In this document: piece after piece, positions 28,206 to 38,402 of the stretch
Numbering within the stretch: position 1 is the first letter of the stretch
How the letters are laid out: each line of letters starts with the position of its first letter
Assembly (NCBI RefSeq): GCF_034702125.1
Contig: NC_085878.1
Location: 25,107,445 to 25,171,444 of the forward strand
Reading direction: 5' to 3'
Origin: Engraulis encrasicolus
Lineage: Eukaryota; Chordata; Actinopteri; Clupeiformes; Engraulidae
Length of the DNA: 64,000 nt
Made by a program: the position numbers and the translations under genes
The notes under the pieces: generated by a model
Told to the model about the DNA's origin: nothing
Databases searched by the model: none
Seen by the model: the letters and a program-made list of their open reading frames with translations, nothing else

Positions 28206-28721
28206 CAGGGGTGGAAAGTAACTAATTACTTTTACTCAAGTATTGTACTTGAGTAGCTTTTATGAATACTTTGTACTTTTTAAGTAAATTTTTAAATTAA
28301 TACTTTTACTTGTACTTAAGTACATTTTGACCCAAGTACTTTACTCAATTACACTGGAGCCTGGCCTGAGTACTAAGAAGTGTAAAAAGAAATGACTGAG
28401 AGACAAAATGCCATGCACAATAACGCCACAATCTGCCAGAAATGAAAGATTGTGCAGGATGGCACACAGCATTTCCACTATTTTACTATCTTGTATCAAT
28501 GTATTGGATGATGGCTGGTGCCAAGCAAGAGATAGAGGTTATGGAGGACGATATTCAAGAAAATAAACATGACATTCTCAAGAGGAAAGCTAATTAAAAG
28601 TAACTAAGTAACTTTTACTCAAATTACATTTTAAGTGAAGTACTTTTTACTTTTACTTGAGTAGATTTTTAGATAGGTACTTTTACTTGAGTACACATTT
28701 TCTGTACTCTTTCCACCTCTG
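28206..28721. mobile_element. hAT MITE with 8-bp target duplication
   Basis: Ends CAGGGGTGGAAAG and CTTTCCACCTCTG. The 8-bp duplication CTCATCAC lies at 28198-28205 and 28722-28729. The interior is rich in ACTTTTACT/AGTAC motifs. No transposase frame. Confidence 0.88.
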
Positions 28722-30425
28722 CTCATCACACACCTCATTCAATGCCAGGCACTGCATAGTGCCAAACATGTGAAGCAATGTTCACACTTATAGTATTAAA
28801 CTAATGACAATGATAGATATTTGACATAACTTTAAGCTGTGGTATTGTTTTATCCTAGGTCGGTGTTCAGTTTTAGGTCTTATTATAACGGGTGCTGCCC
28901 CTTTAACTAATCCAACATCACAGGGTCCCTTAGACCAGAGTTCGGTGGGGACTGGTTTTAGCAAATCTTCCTCCTCCTCTGTGAGAAAGAGGTTTCATCC
29001 TTCTTCCTCTAACATGTGTATTCCTGATTGCATAGTCACTGTCCAAAACAGGGCTTTTTTTTGTCAATTTTGTGGAGGAGCTATACCATCATGTGTTTAA
29101 CCCAGTCGCCACCCAATCTCCTTTGTCCACCAATTTTCCCGTTTCATTCCCGTCCAGATTTTTTATTTTTATTTTTTCCTTTGCATAATGGGATATGCGG
29201 ATTGCCGTACAATTTGTACAACCCTTTTTTCAGAGTCTGGCAGTATCGCTGCCGCTGCTGAGGTAGTGTGGACATCTGAATACACATAAGACACTGTTAT
29301 CTTTGCTGGGGTGACCTTGTCAAGTGCCTCTGTGCATTCAGAGTCTAGTTTTTGCGTATGCCACATTGTAACGTTCAAATCATCTGGGGATTTATGATCT
29401 TGCACGTGTTTCACGGCCCCTTTTCCTTTAACTACATGATGATCTTATAAATTACATTGTGCTGCAGACATTAAAATACAGTTCCAGATCATAATTGCAT
29501 TGTAAAGGACTTGTTGAGTACTACCACCCAACTCAAAATACATAATAAGGCAAGAAATCCGATGAAATAAAACAAAGAAACAAGTCACAGTTAAAAGTCA
29601 ATCAAAACAAAATGATAACCTAAATTGCTAGCAATGTTTAGCACATGTGATCTAACTCTCAGACCAGGTCCAAATTAGGTTTACTCACAGCACCTTTGGG
29701 CCATCAAATAACGCCTGCGTTATTTCAAGATCTCATAAGAACAAGGAGAAAGCTTCATCTATTCTTTAGAAGGAACAAAGACATTTCGGTAGGCCTACAG
29801 TAAATCATGAAAGCAAAACTCTTTTGCAAAGTTAACATGTTCAGGATAGTCCATTTAAAACAATAGCATTTAATGCACAAACAACGAGTATCACAAATAT
29901 AGGGCCTAAACAAATAGCCTTCAAAGTCTCTTCAACCTGCTTCAGCTTTTTTTTTTTACATTCAGTTTCACTTTTCCATTGTATATAGGCCTATACAGAC
30001 GGGGAAAATCTGGCGAACCCAGATTCCACAATTAAATTACACCTCTTTAAACCGTTCAACCTCAACCAATTCCCTACTTGCACAAACCATCAAAAAGAGA
30101 CCATCGCAACGTTACGCTTTTCTTACACATAAAGGGCCAGGTAGAAAGGGCCCGGTGGCCTTCACCACGGTTGGTGATTTCTCACTTAAGACATAACAAT
30201 CAATTGAAAACAGTAAAGAAACAAACATAACTCCACAACCCCATTTTCTCCTATCAAAAATAAATGGGTAAGAATGTGTGGAAAAACAAAATCATGACAA
30301 AATTCTAGACCTCAAAGTTGAATTGTAGAATAAAATAAAAGGCTCCTTCTTTTTTTTTTTTTAATTTTGTTTCAACATGTGCACTCACAAGCTTCGGCTA
30401 ACTCTGAACACAATAGAGTACCTCC

Positions 30426-30905
30426 TAGGGGTGGAACGATTGACAAAATTCACGGTGCGGTTCATATCACGGTATCAAGGTCACGGTTCTCGGTTCTCTA
30501 CGGTTCTTTTTTAGTTCGTGATAAATGGTGCACTGGGAATATTAAACCCTATTTATATAACTGTAATTATAAAGTGATGTGCAAGTTGAATCAGCTGTCG
30601 TCAGCCTTTCAAATGCCCTCTTTCAAGTGGCTAATAGAATCAGACCTATCACTAAATATCCTACATATGGTTTGTATAGGCTTATAATGTGAAAATGGTG
30701 TGATTTTAATTGTGTCATCCTCTGATTGGTCTTATATACTAATGTATTAATCAGAGAGACTGGGTAAGATACTCCTAGAATCTCTACTTTACATATTTTT
30801 CTGGGCAGTACATGAATTGCGGTTTGCCACGGACTGCATTTCACGGTTCGGTATGGTGTGTGAATTGTACGATTTCGGTTTTCGGTGCGGTTTGTACCAT
30901 CCCTA
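30426..30905. mobile_element. hAT MITE with 8-bp target duplication
   Basis: Ends TAGGGGTGGAACG and GTACCATCCCTA. GTACCTCC flanks it at 30418-30425 and 30906-30913. CACGGTTCGG-type motifs lie near both ends. Confidence 0.88.
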
Positions 30906-32044
30906 GTACCTCCACTAAACACCCAAAGTATGTCTTCCACTCTCAGACATATTATAGGCACTCACTCCACAGATACACACGTACACTCCACAGACACATA
31001 CAACCTCTCTCACACACACACACAGTGGGGTGTCCCACTAGGACAATTCATACAACAAATAGGGCCCACACAGACAGACAAACAGAGATCACAGTTGTTA
31101 GTAAACAGATCATATTACTATATGGTATCTGAGACATTAACTGCTCAGTGAGTAATCCAAATGGCTGTCATTTGCTTTTTCACACTAGTTTTGCTATAAT
31201 TTCCGAGTTTTCATATCTACATTTTTTTGTTTGTTGTTGTTGTGGGCAATGCCTTGCCCAGTGACCCTTTTCTCCAAAGCATTTATCAAGTCTTTTTCTA
31301 TTCGTACCGCTTTATCCAATAACACAAAGGTGCTATTGCCGTAGGGTCTTCTTTTTGTACTACTTTTCAGTCTTTACACGATAGTTCTTCCAAGAACTTC
31401 TCTCTGTCTTTGCTTTGCCCCGTTCCCATTTTGAACTAAAATTTGGCCCAGTGGTTCTTTAATACCTGCAGTATTCTAACACTGGGTTTTTGCAACAAGG
31501 TAGCGATCAACGACCGTTGTGGTAAGATTCTCTTCGACCTTCTCAGGTGGAATCTTCTTGCATACGAGCATCCACAAGGGCTCACTACTTTACTCTTGTT
31601 GAATTGGAATGAAACACAATCACCTAATGGTAAATGTATTTCCTTTCATACACACTTTCACACTTTCTCAACGCGGAGAACACAGATTTTAACTAGTTTC
31701 TTCTAAACTAGGGGAGTCTGCCCTCCCTTTACTTTACGTAGTCCAGTCTTTAACTTGTTCAACGACACAGAGGAGTCTGGCCTCCTATTTTACCTGATAG
31801 AGTCTAGAATTGTCAGGGTTTTACTCTCTATTTACCGTCTTTCACATTCAATCCTTTTGAATAAAAGACCTACTCACAATTCTCTGTTCTCTTGGGGTAT
31901 TCCGTCAACCCTCAGATCCCAGCCTGCGAGGGAGGGACCAGTCCCGCAAAGGGTCTTAGTGCTGTGGCCACAGTCTTCCTGGATCTCACTCGCACGCTGG
32001 AATCGTCAGGTATCTTGGAATCCGGTTCGAAAGGACCAATTAAA

Positions 32045-32593
32045 TGTTAGGTTTAAGCTACCAACATTTATCTCTAATAACCTGTACAGAAGAGTCACAG
32101 AGAACTTGAGTTAAATTCAACACTTGCAAGGAGGGTGACCAGGAGACTGCTTTCAGTTACAATGTCCAAGATCACTCTGAAAACAGCCTCCTTCTCCTTA
32201 CGTTTTATTGAAGGAAAGCCCTAGTTACAATTTCGGTTTCAATTGGTCTAAGGGGAGGGGTAATTAGCTAAACCAGTTGAAACCAGTTTACACAGTAGCA
32301 TATTTCTTAGCAGAATACCAGTTTACACAGTAGCATATTTCTTAGCAGAATATCTTGTTATTTAGTTGAAACAGACTGAATGTGACCTTGTCCTTTTCTC
32401 CTCGCCTAATCAGAGAGCGGAGTTGAAAAACATTCCTGCTCTCTCTCTCTCTTTCCCTCTCTCTCTCTCTCTGGCCTGTAGGCACAGAGGAACAACAATG
32501 ACACATTCATAATATACGCACACCCTGACTTAAGCCTGGGCCAAGAGTTAGTCAAAGTGCAAAGTGGATAACTTATGTATAATTACTCCAACA
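32045..32593 (-). repeat. 5' LTR of the retroelement
   Basis: 549 bp and equal to the left LTR. On the minus strand it is followed by the tRNA-like primer-binding site, which sets the orientation. Confidence 0.85.
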
Positions 32594-32912
32594 GCATTCC
32601 AACAGCAATGAATAAAATAAAAAAATATACAAACTTCGACTTGATATTCAGCCAACCCCAGTGGCATGGCTGCCATTTACGAGGTTGGCGTCATTGAAAA
32701 GCTGTCCATCTCACAGTGCCAAGCTATTGCTAAATGGCTAGAAAAGCCATTACTGGTTATCCTTCAGTTTAACAATGTGTAGACAAATCACAACCTCCCA
32801 AAGAAAACAATGCATTCTAAAATGACACGGTTCACTGTATGGCACATAGTCAGCTAAAATGAGTGGTAAACCATAATAGAAGAGATGCACGGCTTAATTT
32901 TACAATGAATAC
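32594..32912 (+). repeat. Right copy of the 320-bp duplication flanking the LTR element
   Basis: It begins immediately after the right LTR and ends at AATGAATAC, after which unique sequence starts. It is a direct copy of 19264-19583. Confidence 0.85.
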
Positions 32913-33067
32913 AATGCCATAAGATTCCTATTTCATTGGATAACTGTAACTAAAATGCTTAAGTAACCATATGTTCCTAGATATGTTCAATATCTTCAAT
33001 GCATCTGTAGACTACTGCATGAAAAAGATGCAATCCAGTCAGCAGCAGAGCCATGTGCTCTACATAA

Positions 33068-33491
33068 AAGGGCTGTAACAATACACTTAAGACAAGATTC
33101 AGTTCGTATCACGATTTTTGACCTACACAGTTTGATCTATCCCATGATTTTTAAAAATGTATCTTTTTGAAGCTTGGAAGCACCATTACATCATATCATG
33201 TGATTGTTATCTGGACTGAAGGGCAGGGCTCTAACCAACCGGCTGGTGGGTGGTAGAGAAGACCAACTTACTAGCCACTTTGACCCATTAGTAACGGTGT
33301 GTTTGTCTAGTAAGATTAATATCTACCCGCCATTTGGCTGAGGACGAAAAAAGTTAATCTAGAGCCCTGCTGAAGGGTAACAGAGCATTGAAAGAGTGCA
33401 TCACCATACTGCCTTCTTGCACCGGGATACAGAATCAAGACTCTGTGTATCGTAATTTCTCTGTTTGATACATTGTCGTTACAGCCCTATT
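33068..33491. mobile_element. Probable hAT MITE downstream of selenos
   Basis: Ends AGGGCTGTAACAAT and CGTTACAGCCCT form imperfect TIRs. No clear 8-bp duplication is seen. It limits the selenos 3' UTR on this side. Confidence 0.6.
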
Positions 33492-33874
33492 ACATATTAT
33501 GCCTATTCTGAGACTGCATGTTTTCCATTATATTCACTATTTAGGATAACAGGACATTTGCAACTTGGAAAAAAAAAAAGTTGACAACGATTGTATTATC
33601 ACAGAAAGAAAAAAAGGTTCTGGTTGTACTCCCTTTAAACGTATGTATTTAAAAAAATTAAGCCGATATACCTCTTTAAAATGCAACTTGTTCGGTAACT
33701 AATCAGGAGAGACAGAGAGAGAACAGAAGGTTTGACTTTGACCCAAGAGGTCTAAAGCACTGGCCGATGTGACAGCTTCATTCAGTCGACAGTTTGACAG
33801 TCTTATACTTTGCCAGGAGAGCGAGGCAGAGAGAGGGGGAAGAGATCTCTGCATCTGGTTTCTCCTGGCACACT

Positions 33875-33960
33875 TTAACCTCATCCACCTGATGAAGGGC
33901 CTCTTCTCCCCGGTCTCCATGCACACGTGCTGCTCCCTTCACCACTCAGGGGATTGTAAC
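33875..33960 (-). CDS. selenos: selenos last coding exon with selenocysteine TGA
   Basis: Acceptor CTTGCAG precedes 33960. The exon encodes [25 protein letters not shown], then TGA (33881-33883, Sec), GGT and TAA. A normal reading would call TGA the stop and lose two residues. Conservation of the Gly-Gly-Sec-Gly ending across vertebrate selenoprotein S supports recoding. Confidence 0.93.
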
Positions 33961-36573
33961 CTGCAAGCAGCATAATTGTTTTGAAGAGTTACATTTGTTG
34001 CATAGGTTATAGGTGAAATGATGCGCTCAGCTTAACACATAAGCTTGCAAGACCGTGGCGACCCAGGTTGGAGGCCAGCCTAGGTCATGTCTAAACTCTG
34101 CCCCATTTCTCTCTCCCATTAGTTTTCTGTCTCCATCTTCACTGTATGGTCCAAATAAAGGCTTTGAAAGACATTTTTAAAAAAGTTCAAATACAAAGTC
34201 ATTAAACAGTAATAATAACAATGTTAACCCTCATACAGAGCCTCTGTTATAAGTTTGTCGTTGTCGTTAATCTGTTACTTAAGACTCTTGGTAAGGTCAT
34301 AGCAATGCTGTTATGATGTAGTTGAGTTTTTTCAGCAAACAGTGAATCGGATTGCAGGTGTTTCCATCTGCAATAAGAGACTACACAATATCAGGTAGTC
34401 ACAGCACCAGTGTAACTGAGGTCTTCCTGCGCAGTCTGCCACAGTTTGGGATGGGAGGCACAGGTAATACCACTGAGCTAAAAGTCTATGCCCATAGCCC
34501 TGGGTTGTCCGTATGAGGTTTCAGGAATGAGGTCTAGTAACGTTCTGCCGCCAAACTCTACTGGTTGGCATCTGCTACAAAATGCCACAGAAGGCAGTGA
34601 TGATTTTCACAACTTCACTTACCGCTGCTACGTAGAGGCTTTTTATCCGCCTTGGGCTTCAGCGCTGTGGATGTACTAGCTTCCTCAGGACTCTGCCAAA
34701 TCAGACACAAAAACAATATTTTAGGCCAGATACAATTACTGACAAAGTCAAGAATAATTGGAATATGTCAATGGGAATTTATTCAAAAAGCACTTTATAC
34801 ATCATAGCTGTCGGCCAAAGTCTTTAAGATGGTACAAAGACGTAATATTTCGATATTGCTTTTTGGTGACCTCAAATGATATCGCTGTCTAACCTCTGTC
34901 AACTTCGTATTTCCTTTCGAACTCTTGCCTTCCTTCAAATTGTCCCACTTCTCGATTTTCTGCTGCCTCTTCTCCTCTTCGACCTTAAGCAAAGAGAAAA
35001 GCGAGCTCACATCAAGGGTCACATGTAAACAACTTGTTTTTCAGAAAGAATGATTGTTTTTTTTTTCTGTAGCATATTTCACCTCTCGTTGCTTCTCCAG
35101 GAAGAGAGCGGCTTTGGCATCCAGCTCCTCCTGCATCCTCTTGCGTGCAGCCTCCATGCCCTCTTGGCGCCGCACCACAGACACAGGATCTGCAGAGGAC
35201 ACCCAAAACAACTTGCGTCGGACACAGTCATCATTTCATGAAAGTAAACATCATCTGGATTTCATCTTGGCAAGACACACTGGACATATACCGTATGTCC
35301 AGACGGACAGAGAGCCCCGAGGACAGTCAGTGAATCGACAAAGAAAAACAAATAAAGGGCTTAATAATGTAGAGAAACCTCTTTCTGACCTGCCACGGCT
35401 CCGGTGCTGGTAGTGTCCTCTTGTTGGGCCCTCTTCTTATACAAGTGCTGCAGGGCCACGTATACTCCGACGCACAAGAACAGAAGATACCAGCCATACT
35501 CCGCCAACACCACAGACACTGCAAAACACAGTCAGACCTAACACTTACTATATAATGAGTGACATAGTTACAGTATTACTATTACAACATAGAGGGGTTG
35601 GACAAAATAACTGAGACACCTGTCATTTTAGTGTGGGAAGTTTCATGGCTCAAGTGGACAAGCCTGTTGGCCAATCTTCATTGATTGCACATTGCACCAG
35701 TAAAGTGAAGTGTGGATGTTCAATTGGCAGGGTAAGAGCACAGTTTTGCTCAAAATTTTTGCAATGCACACAACATTGTGGGTGACATATCAGACTTCAA
35801 AAAGGATAAATCCTTGGTACGCTTGTAACTGTTGCATTTTTGACAGAGACAGCAAGTCTTTGTGATGCACCAAGAGCCACAGTATCCTAGGTAATGTCTG
35901 CATACCACCAAGAAGGATGAACCACATCCAACAGGATTAACTGTGGATGCAAGAGGAAGCTGTTTGAATACCCTGAAATGGATGTTTGGGTGCTAACCCA
36001 GACTCGTCTCATTTTTCCAACAGAAACCATAGAGAGCTCCACAGGGTCAATACACAAGGGTATACACCCAAAAATCCCGTTCAGACAGCTTCCGCAGTCA
36101 ACAGTCAGCTTTCCCCCAGGCTAACAAGTTAAGGCACTGAAATGAAACTATGTAGAACTGGTGTGTGAAATAGTGTTTATACACTTTTTTAAAATGCGAG
36201 TGCCAGCTCAAAAACACACCACCGCATTCCTATCAGAACACAGGCAGCCAGTGGTGGTGGCGAGTCAGCAATCAGCTTGTCATGGATGTAAACACTGTTT
36301 TGCTATTTGACTTGCAACATGTCATCAGCATAGTTTGATACTCTGTTAGCGAAACATACCAATACACTATGTAAGATGTCAACTATTTACAACAATACTA
36401 AACTCGCACGGGTGCAACAATAGGTCTTATTCCTGAAGGTAAATAACTACATCCAATGTTACACCTCACAGTATGCTAATGTTAGCTATGTTTGCTATAT
36501 AGTTACCGTCTGACTGAAGGGAACTTAAATCTTGATTTTTCAACGTTGACGCCCCATCGTCTTCTGCCTCCAT
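33875..36573 (-). CDS. selenos: Selenoprotein S (VIMP), complete coding region in six exons
   Basis: ER membrane protein that recruits p97/VCP to the derlin complex during ER-associated degradation. Coding exons (minus): 36507-36573, 35390-35518, 35083-35189, 34894-34983, 34623-34692 and 33875-33960, all GT-AG and in frame, total 549 bp for 182 residues (human 189). Exon 1 encodes the luminal start ending [11 protein letters not shown]. Exon 2 holds the single membrane helix ([21 protein letters not shown]). Exons 3-4 give the charged helical VCP-interacting/coiled-coil region with [20 protein letters not shown] and [13 protein letters not shown]. Exon 6 gives the conserved [22 protein letters not shown] and terminal Sec-Gly. 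The in-frame TGA at 33881-33883 is followed by Gly and TAA at 33875-33877, so Sec is residue 181. A SECIS element is required but I could not identify one by eye. Neighbour snrpa1 ends about 1.2 kb upstream, head to tail. Confidence 0.95.
34040..34185 (+). mobile_element. SINE fragment in selenos intron 5
   Basis: CCAGGTTGGAGGCC resembles a degenerate B box. It is followed by a CT-rich TCTCTCTCCCATTAG body and CAAATAAAGGC tail, similar to the other SINEs here. Confidence 0.5.
34623..34692 (-). CDS. selenos: selenos coding exon 5 (cytosolic linker)
   Basis: Acceptor TTGGCAG and donor GTAAGT flank a 70-bp exon. It encodes a Ser/Thr-rich linker and the basic [13 protein letters not shown] segment that precedes the terminal Gly/Arg-rich tail. 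Confidence 0.9.
34894..34983 (-). CDS. selenos: selenos coding exon 4 (coiled coil)
   Basis: Acceptor GCTTAAG and donor GTTAGA flank a 30-codon exon, [20 protein letters not shown] then [10 protein letters not shown], corresponding to the EEEKRRQKIEMWD region of the human protein. Confidence 0.92.
35083..35189 (-). CDS. selenos: selenos coding exon 3 (VCP-interacting helix)
   Basis: Acceptor TCTGCAG and donor GTGAAA flank it. It encodes [20 protein letters not shown] and [16 protein letters not shown]. The R-x(n)-AAR-x-RMQEEL pattern is the VCP-interacting motif of the family. Confidence 0.92.
35390..35518 (-). CDS. selenos: selenos coding exon 2 (transmembrane helix)
   Basis: Acceptor TTGCAG precedes 35518; donor GTCAGA follows 35390. 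The exon encodes the conserved [20 protein letters not shown] membrane segment and a basic/polar KKRAQQED stretch on the cytosolic side. Confidence 0.92.
35594..36030 (+). mobile_element. Degenerate Tc1/mariner-like element in selenos intron 1
   Basis: It starts GGGGTTGGACAAAATAACTG, similar to fish Tc1/mariner ends, and contains a decayed sequence with transposase-like spacing. No intact frame; the right edge is uncertain. Confidence 0.4.
36507..36573 (-). CDS. selenos: selenos coding exon 1
   Basis: ATG is at 36571-36573 and the donor GTAACT follows 36507. It encodes 22 residues beginning [10 protein letters not shown] and ending SLQSD plus one base. The short acidic N-terminus fits fish selenoprotein S. 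Confidence 0.88.
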
Positions 36574-37608
36574 TTTCTCCAAAAGACGACAAAAATCGCC
36601 TTTTGAAAAACCCTACCAACCCCTTATATATCCTTTGTGCCTGTTGTCAACCACCACTTCCAAGAGTGTTGACTTGGCTAGCAGAACAGCAGCTATGATT
36701 CACTTCCTGTTCTGAATCCGGTACAAGTGATGACGTGGAGGTGTGTGCTTGGTCAGAGAAAAAGAGGCCTTGATGAAAGTGGGCTATAGGGTGACTCAGA
36801 GATCAAGTAAATACAATCCAAACCATCACATGCAAATGTTAATTTAGTTTGTAAGTGAGATAATTTGACCCAATGTCAGGTTCTCTCATGAGTTTAGGAC
36901 TGGCTTTGAAAAGAACTGATCTGGGACAGAGATCATAAAGGAATTGGGGTCATTGAAAAGGGACAGCGCCTTCTAAAGGAGCTTTGACAGCACTCTCTCC
37001 ATGTATGTATAAAAGAACCTTCACTGCACATTAAAGAGCACTTAAATCTTCCTGAACTCTTTAGGGATCACACATCCATACCATACAGCAAGGTTGGGAA
37101 ACCTATGTACCGAGGGCCGTTTATGGGCCTGCCATAATCTTAATGTTTATACAGCTTCCATAGTAATATACAATCTACGGCAGCTTCACATGAAATTACA
37201 TATTTTGTTAAAGAATCTTAGAAATTACATTTGCAGAACAATTAAGTTATATTCAGGGGATGTGGGGTTTGTTTTAACGGTGGCTGCCTTCAATATAGGC
37301 CTGAAGTGAAGGGGGGAATCCTGGTTTGTGTTCATAGTACAGTCCTTGGAGTACTTTTATGGCCCTTGGAGGAATTTGAAGTGGCCCTCTGAATGAAAAA
37401 GGTTCCCCACCTTTGCCATACAGCAACACCAGTGCAAAATTGTAAGGGTCACTTCCTGTATCAGCAAGAAGGCCTCAGACGGCCAGCAGTTATAACAGTT
37501 ATACACACACAGTTATAATGCACCATCAAGTGCAGGGGGAGCTTCTTTCAGGATAGCCAACTCTCCTTCACCAATGGCATCAGTAGATAATCTTCAGCTT
37601 GGGGGGGG

Positions 37609-37644
<36 letters not shown>

Positions 37645-37794
37645 CTAAATGTGCATTGCATGTATTATGCACACACTACTCTGTTAATGACTCATACAGA
37701 ATCATTATATTTAATGACCAGGTCTTCAGTCACAGTGTAGTCTACACCGTGCAAGTAATGAGTACAACCACAAATCTCAATATTTACAAAAATC
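36574..37794. other. selenos-snrpa1 intergenic gap
   Basis: A 1.2-kb gap between the selenos start and the snrpa1 polyadenylation signal. It contains a hAT MITE (37089-37415) and a (GA)n tract near 37612-37640. The selenos promoter should lie just above 36573. Confidence 0.5.
37089..37415. mobile_element. hAT MITE between selenos and snrpa1
   Basis: Ends CAAGGTTGGGAAACC and GGTTCCCCACCTTTG, with CCATACAG duplicated at 37081-37088 and 37416-37423. Confidence 0.88.
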
Positions 37795-37800
37795 TTTATT
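37795..37800 (-). terminator. Candidate polyadenylation signal of snrpa1
   Basis: AATAAA on the minus strand, about 130 bp downstream of the snrpa1 stop, followed by A/T-rich sequence. It is the first such hexamer after the stop. Confidence 0.55.
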
Positions 37801-37926
37801 AATTAAAAAAGAAAAAGTTTTCACTTACAATGTAAGAACCAACATAAAATGTCAAAATCATGCACATTACACATAATCCTCTCAAAATGTAGACCAAAAC
37901 ACAGAATCTTAAACTTTCAAAAACAT

Positions 37927-38402
37927 TTAACCGGATCCATTCACATGTGAATCTTCATCCATATCTTCCTCCTCATCGTCGTCATCCTCTTCCTCCTCAT
38001 CTTCATCTTCATCCCCTTCTCCATTCTCACCACCATTTTCTTCCTCTTCATCCTCCTCCTCCTGCTCTTCTTCTTCCTCCTCCTCCTCTTCCTCCTGTTC
38101 CTGCTCCTCTTCTTCCTCCTCCTCCTCCTCTTCTTCTTCCTCCACCTCCTCCTCCTCCTCTACCTTCTTCTGAGGCTGCTGCTGCTGCTGTTGTTGTTGT
38201 TGTTGTTGCGGTTGTTGTTGTTGCTGTTGCTGCTGCTGCTGCTGCTGCTCCTCCTCCTCCTCTTCCTCCTCCTCATCACCACCCTCATTCTCTGGCTGTT
38301 CCTTTCCTCCACTCTGTTCCATCGGCGTCTCCACCTCCGTCTGCATGGCCTCATTCTCTTCCTCTTCCTCCTCCTCTTCCTCCTCCACCACGCCTGTACC
38401 TG
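37927..38402 (-). CDS. snrpa1: snrpa1 last coding exon: expanded Glu/Gln-rich tail
   Basis: Acceptor TCTGTAG precedes 38402 and TAA is at 37927. The frame runs 158 residues: a run of Glu, a mixed QTEVETPMEQSGG spacer, nine Glu, Gln12-Pro-Gln11-Pro, KKVE, then long Glu and Asp/Glu tracts. It closes with DMDEDSHVNGSG, which resembles the human ending EEMEEDTVTNGS. Human U2A' has only about 20 residues here. The frame is kept through GAG/GAA and CAG/CAA codon mixtures, and the conserved ending argues that this is translated. The large size could partly reflect repeat polymorphism. Confidence 0.85.

Larger units (their letters stand above)
19584..32593 (-). mobile_element. Non-autonomous LTR retroelement with identical LTRs and nested transposons
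   Basis: Two 549-bp direct repeats at 19584-20132 and 32045-32593 begin TGTT and end AACA and appear identical by eye. Read on the minus strand, the 5' LTR is the right copy. Six bases inside it (32021-32038) lies TGGTCCTTTCGAACCGGA, a primer-binding site resembling the complement of the tRNA-Tyr 3' end with small differences. Inside the left LTR is a purine-rich tract (about 20133-20143, CAGGTGGGAAA). The 11.9-kb interior has no recognisable gag or pol frame, and it contains a 5.1-kb TIR transposon and two hAT MITEs. The element is therefore probably non-autonomous or heavily remodelled. Confidence 0.8.

Noticed and set aside
20133..32044. gag/pol coding region inside the LTR element
   Set aside because: No long frame or recognisable protease, reverse transcriptase or integrase motif was seen on either strand.
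33800..33872. Stem GCCAGGAGA/TCTCCTGGC after the selenos stop as the SECIS
   Set aside because: The stem is good but there is no TGA/GA quartet next to it, so I do not call it a SECIS.
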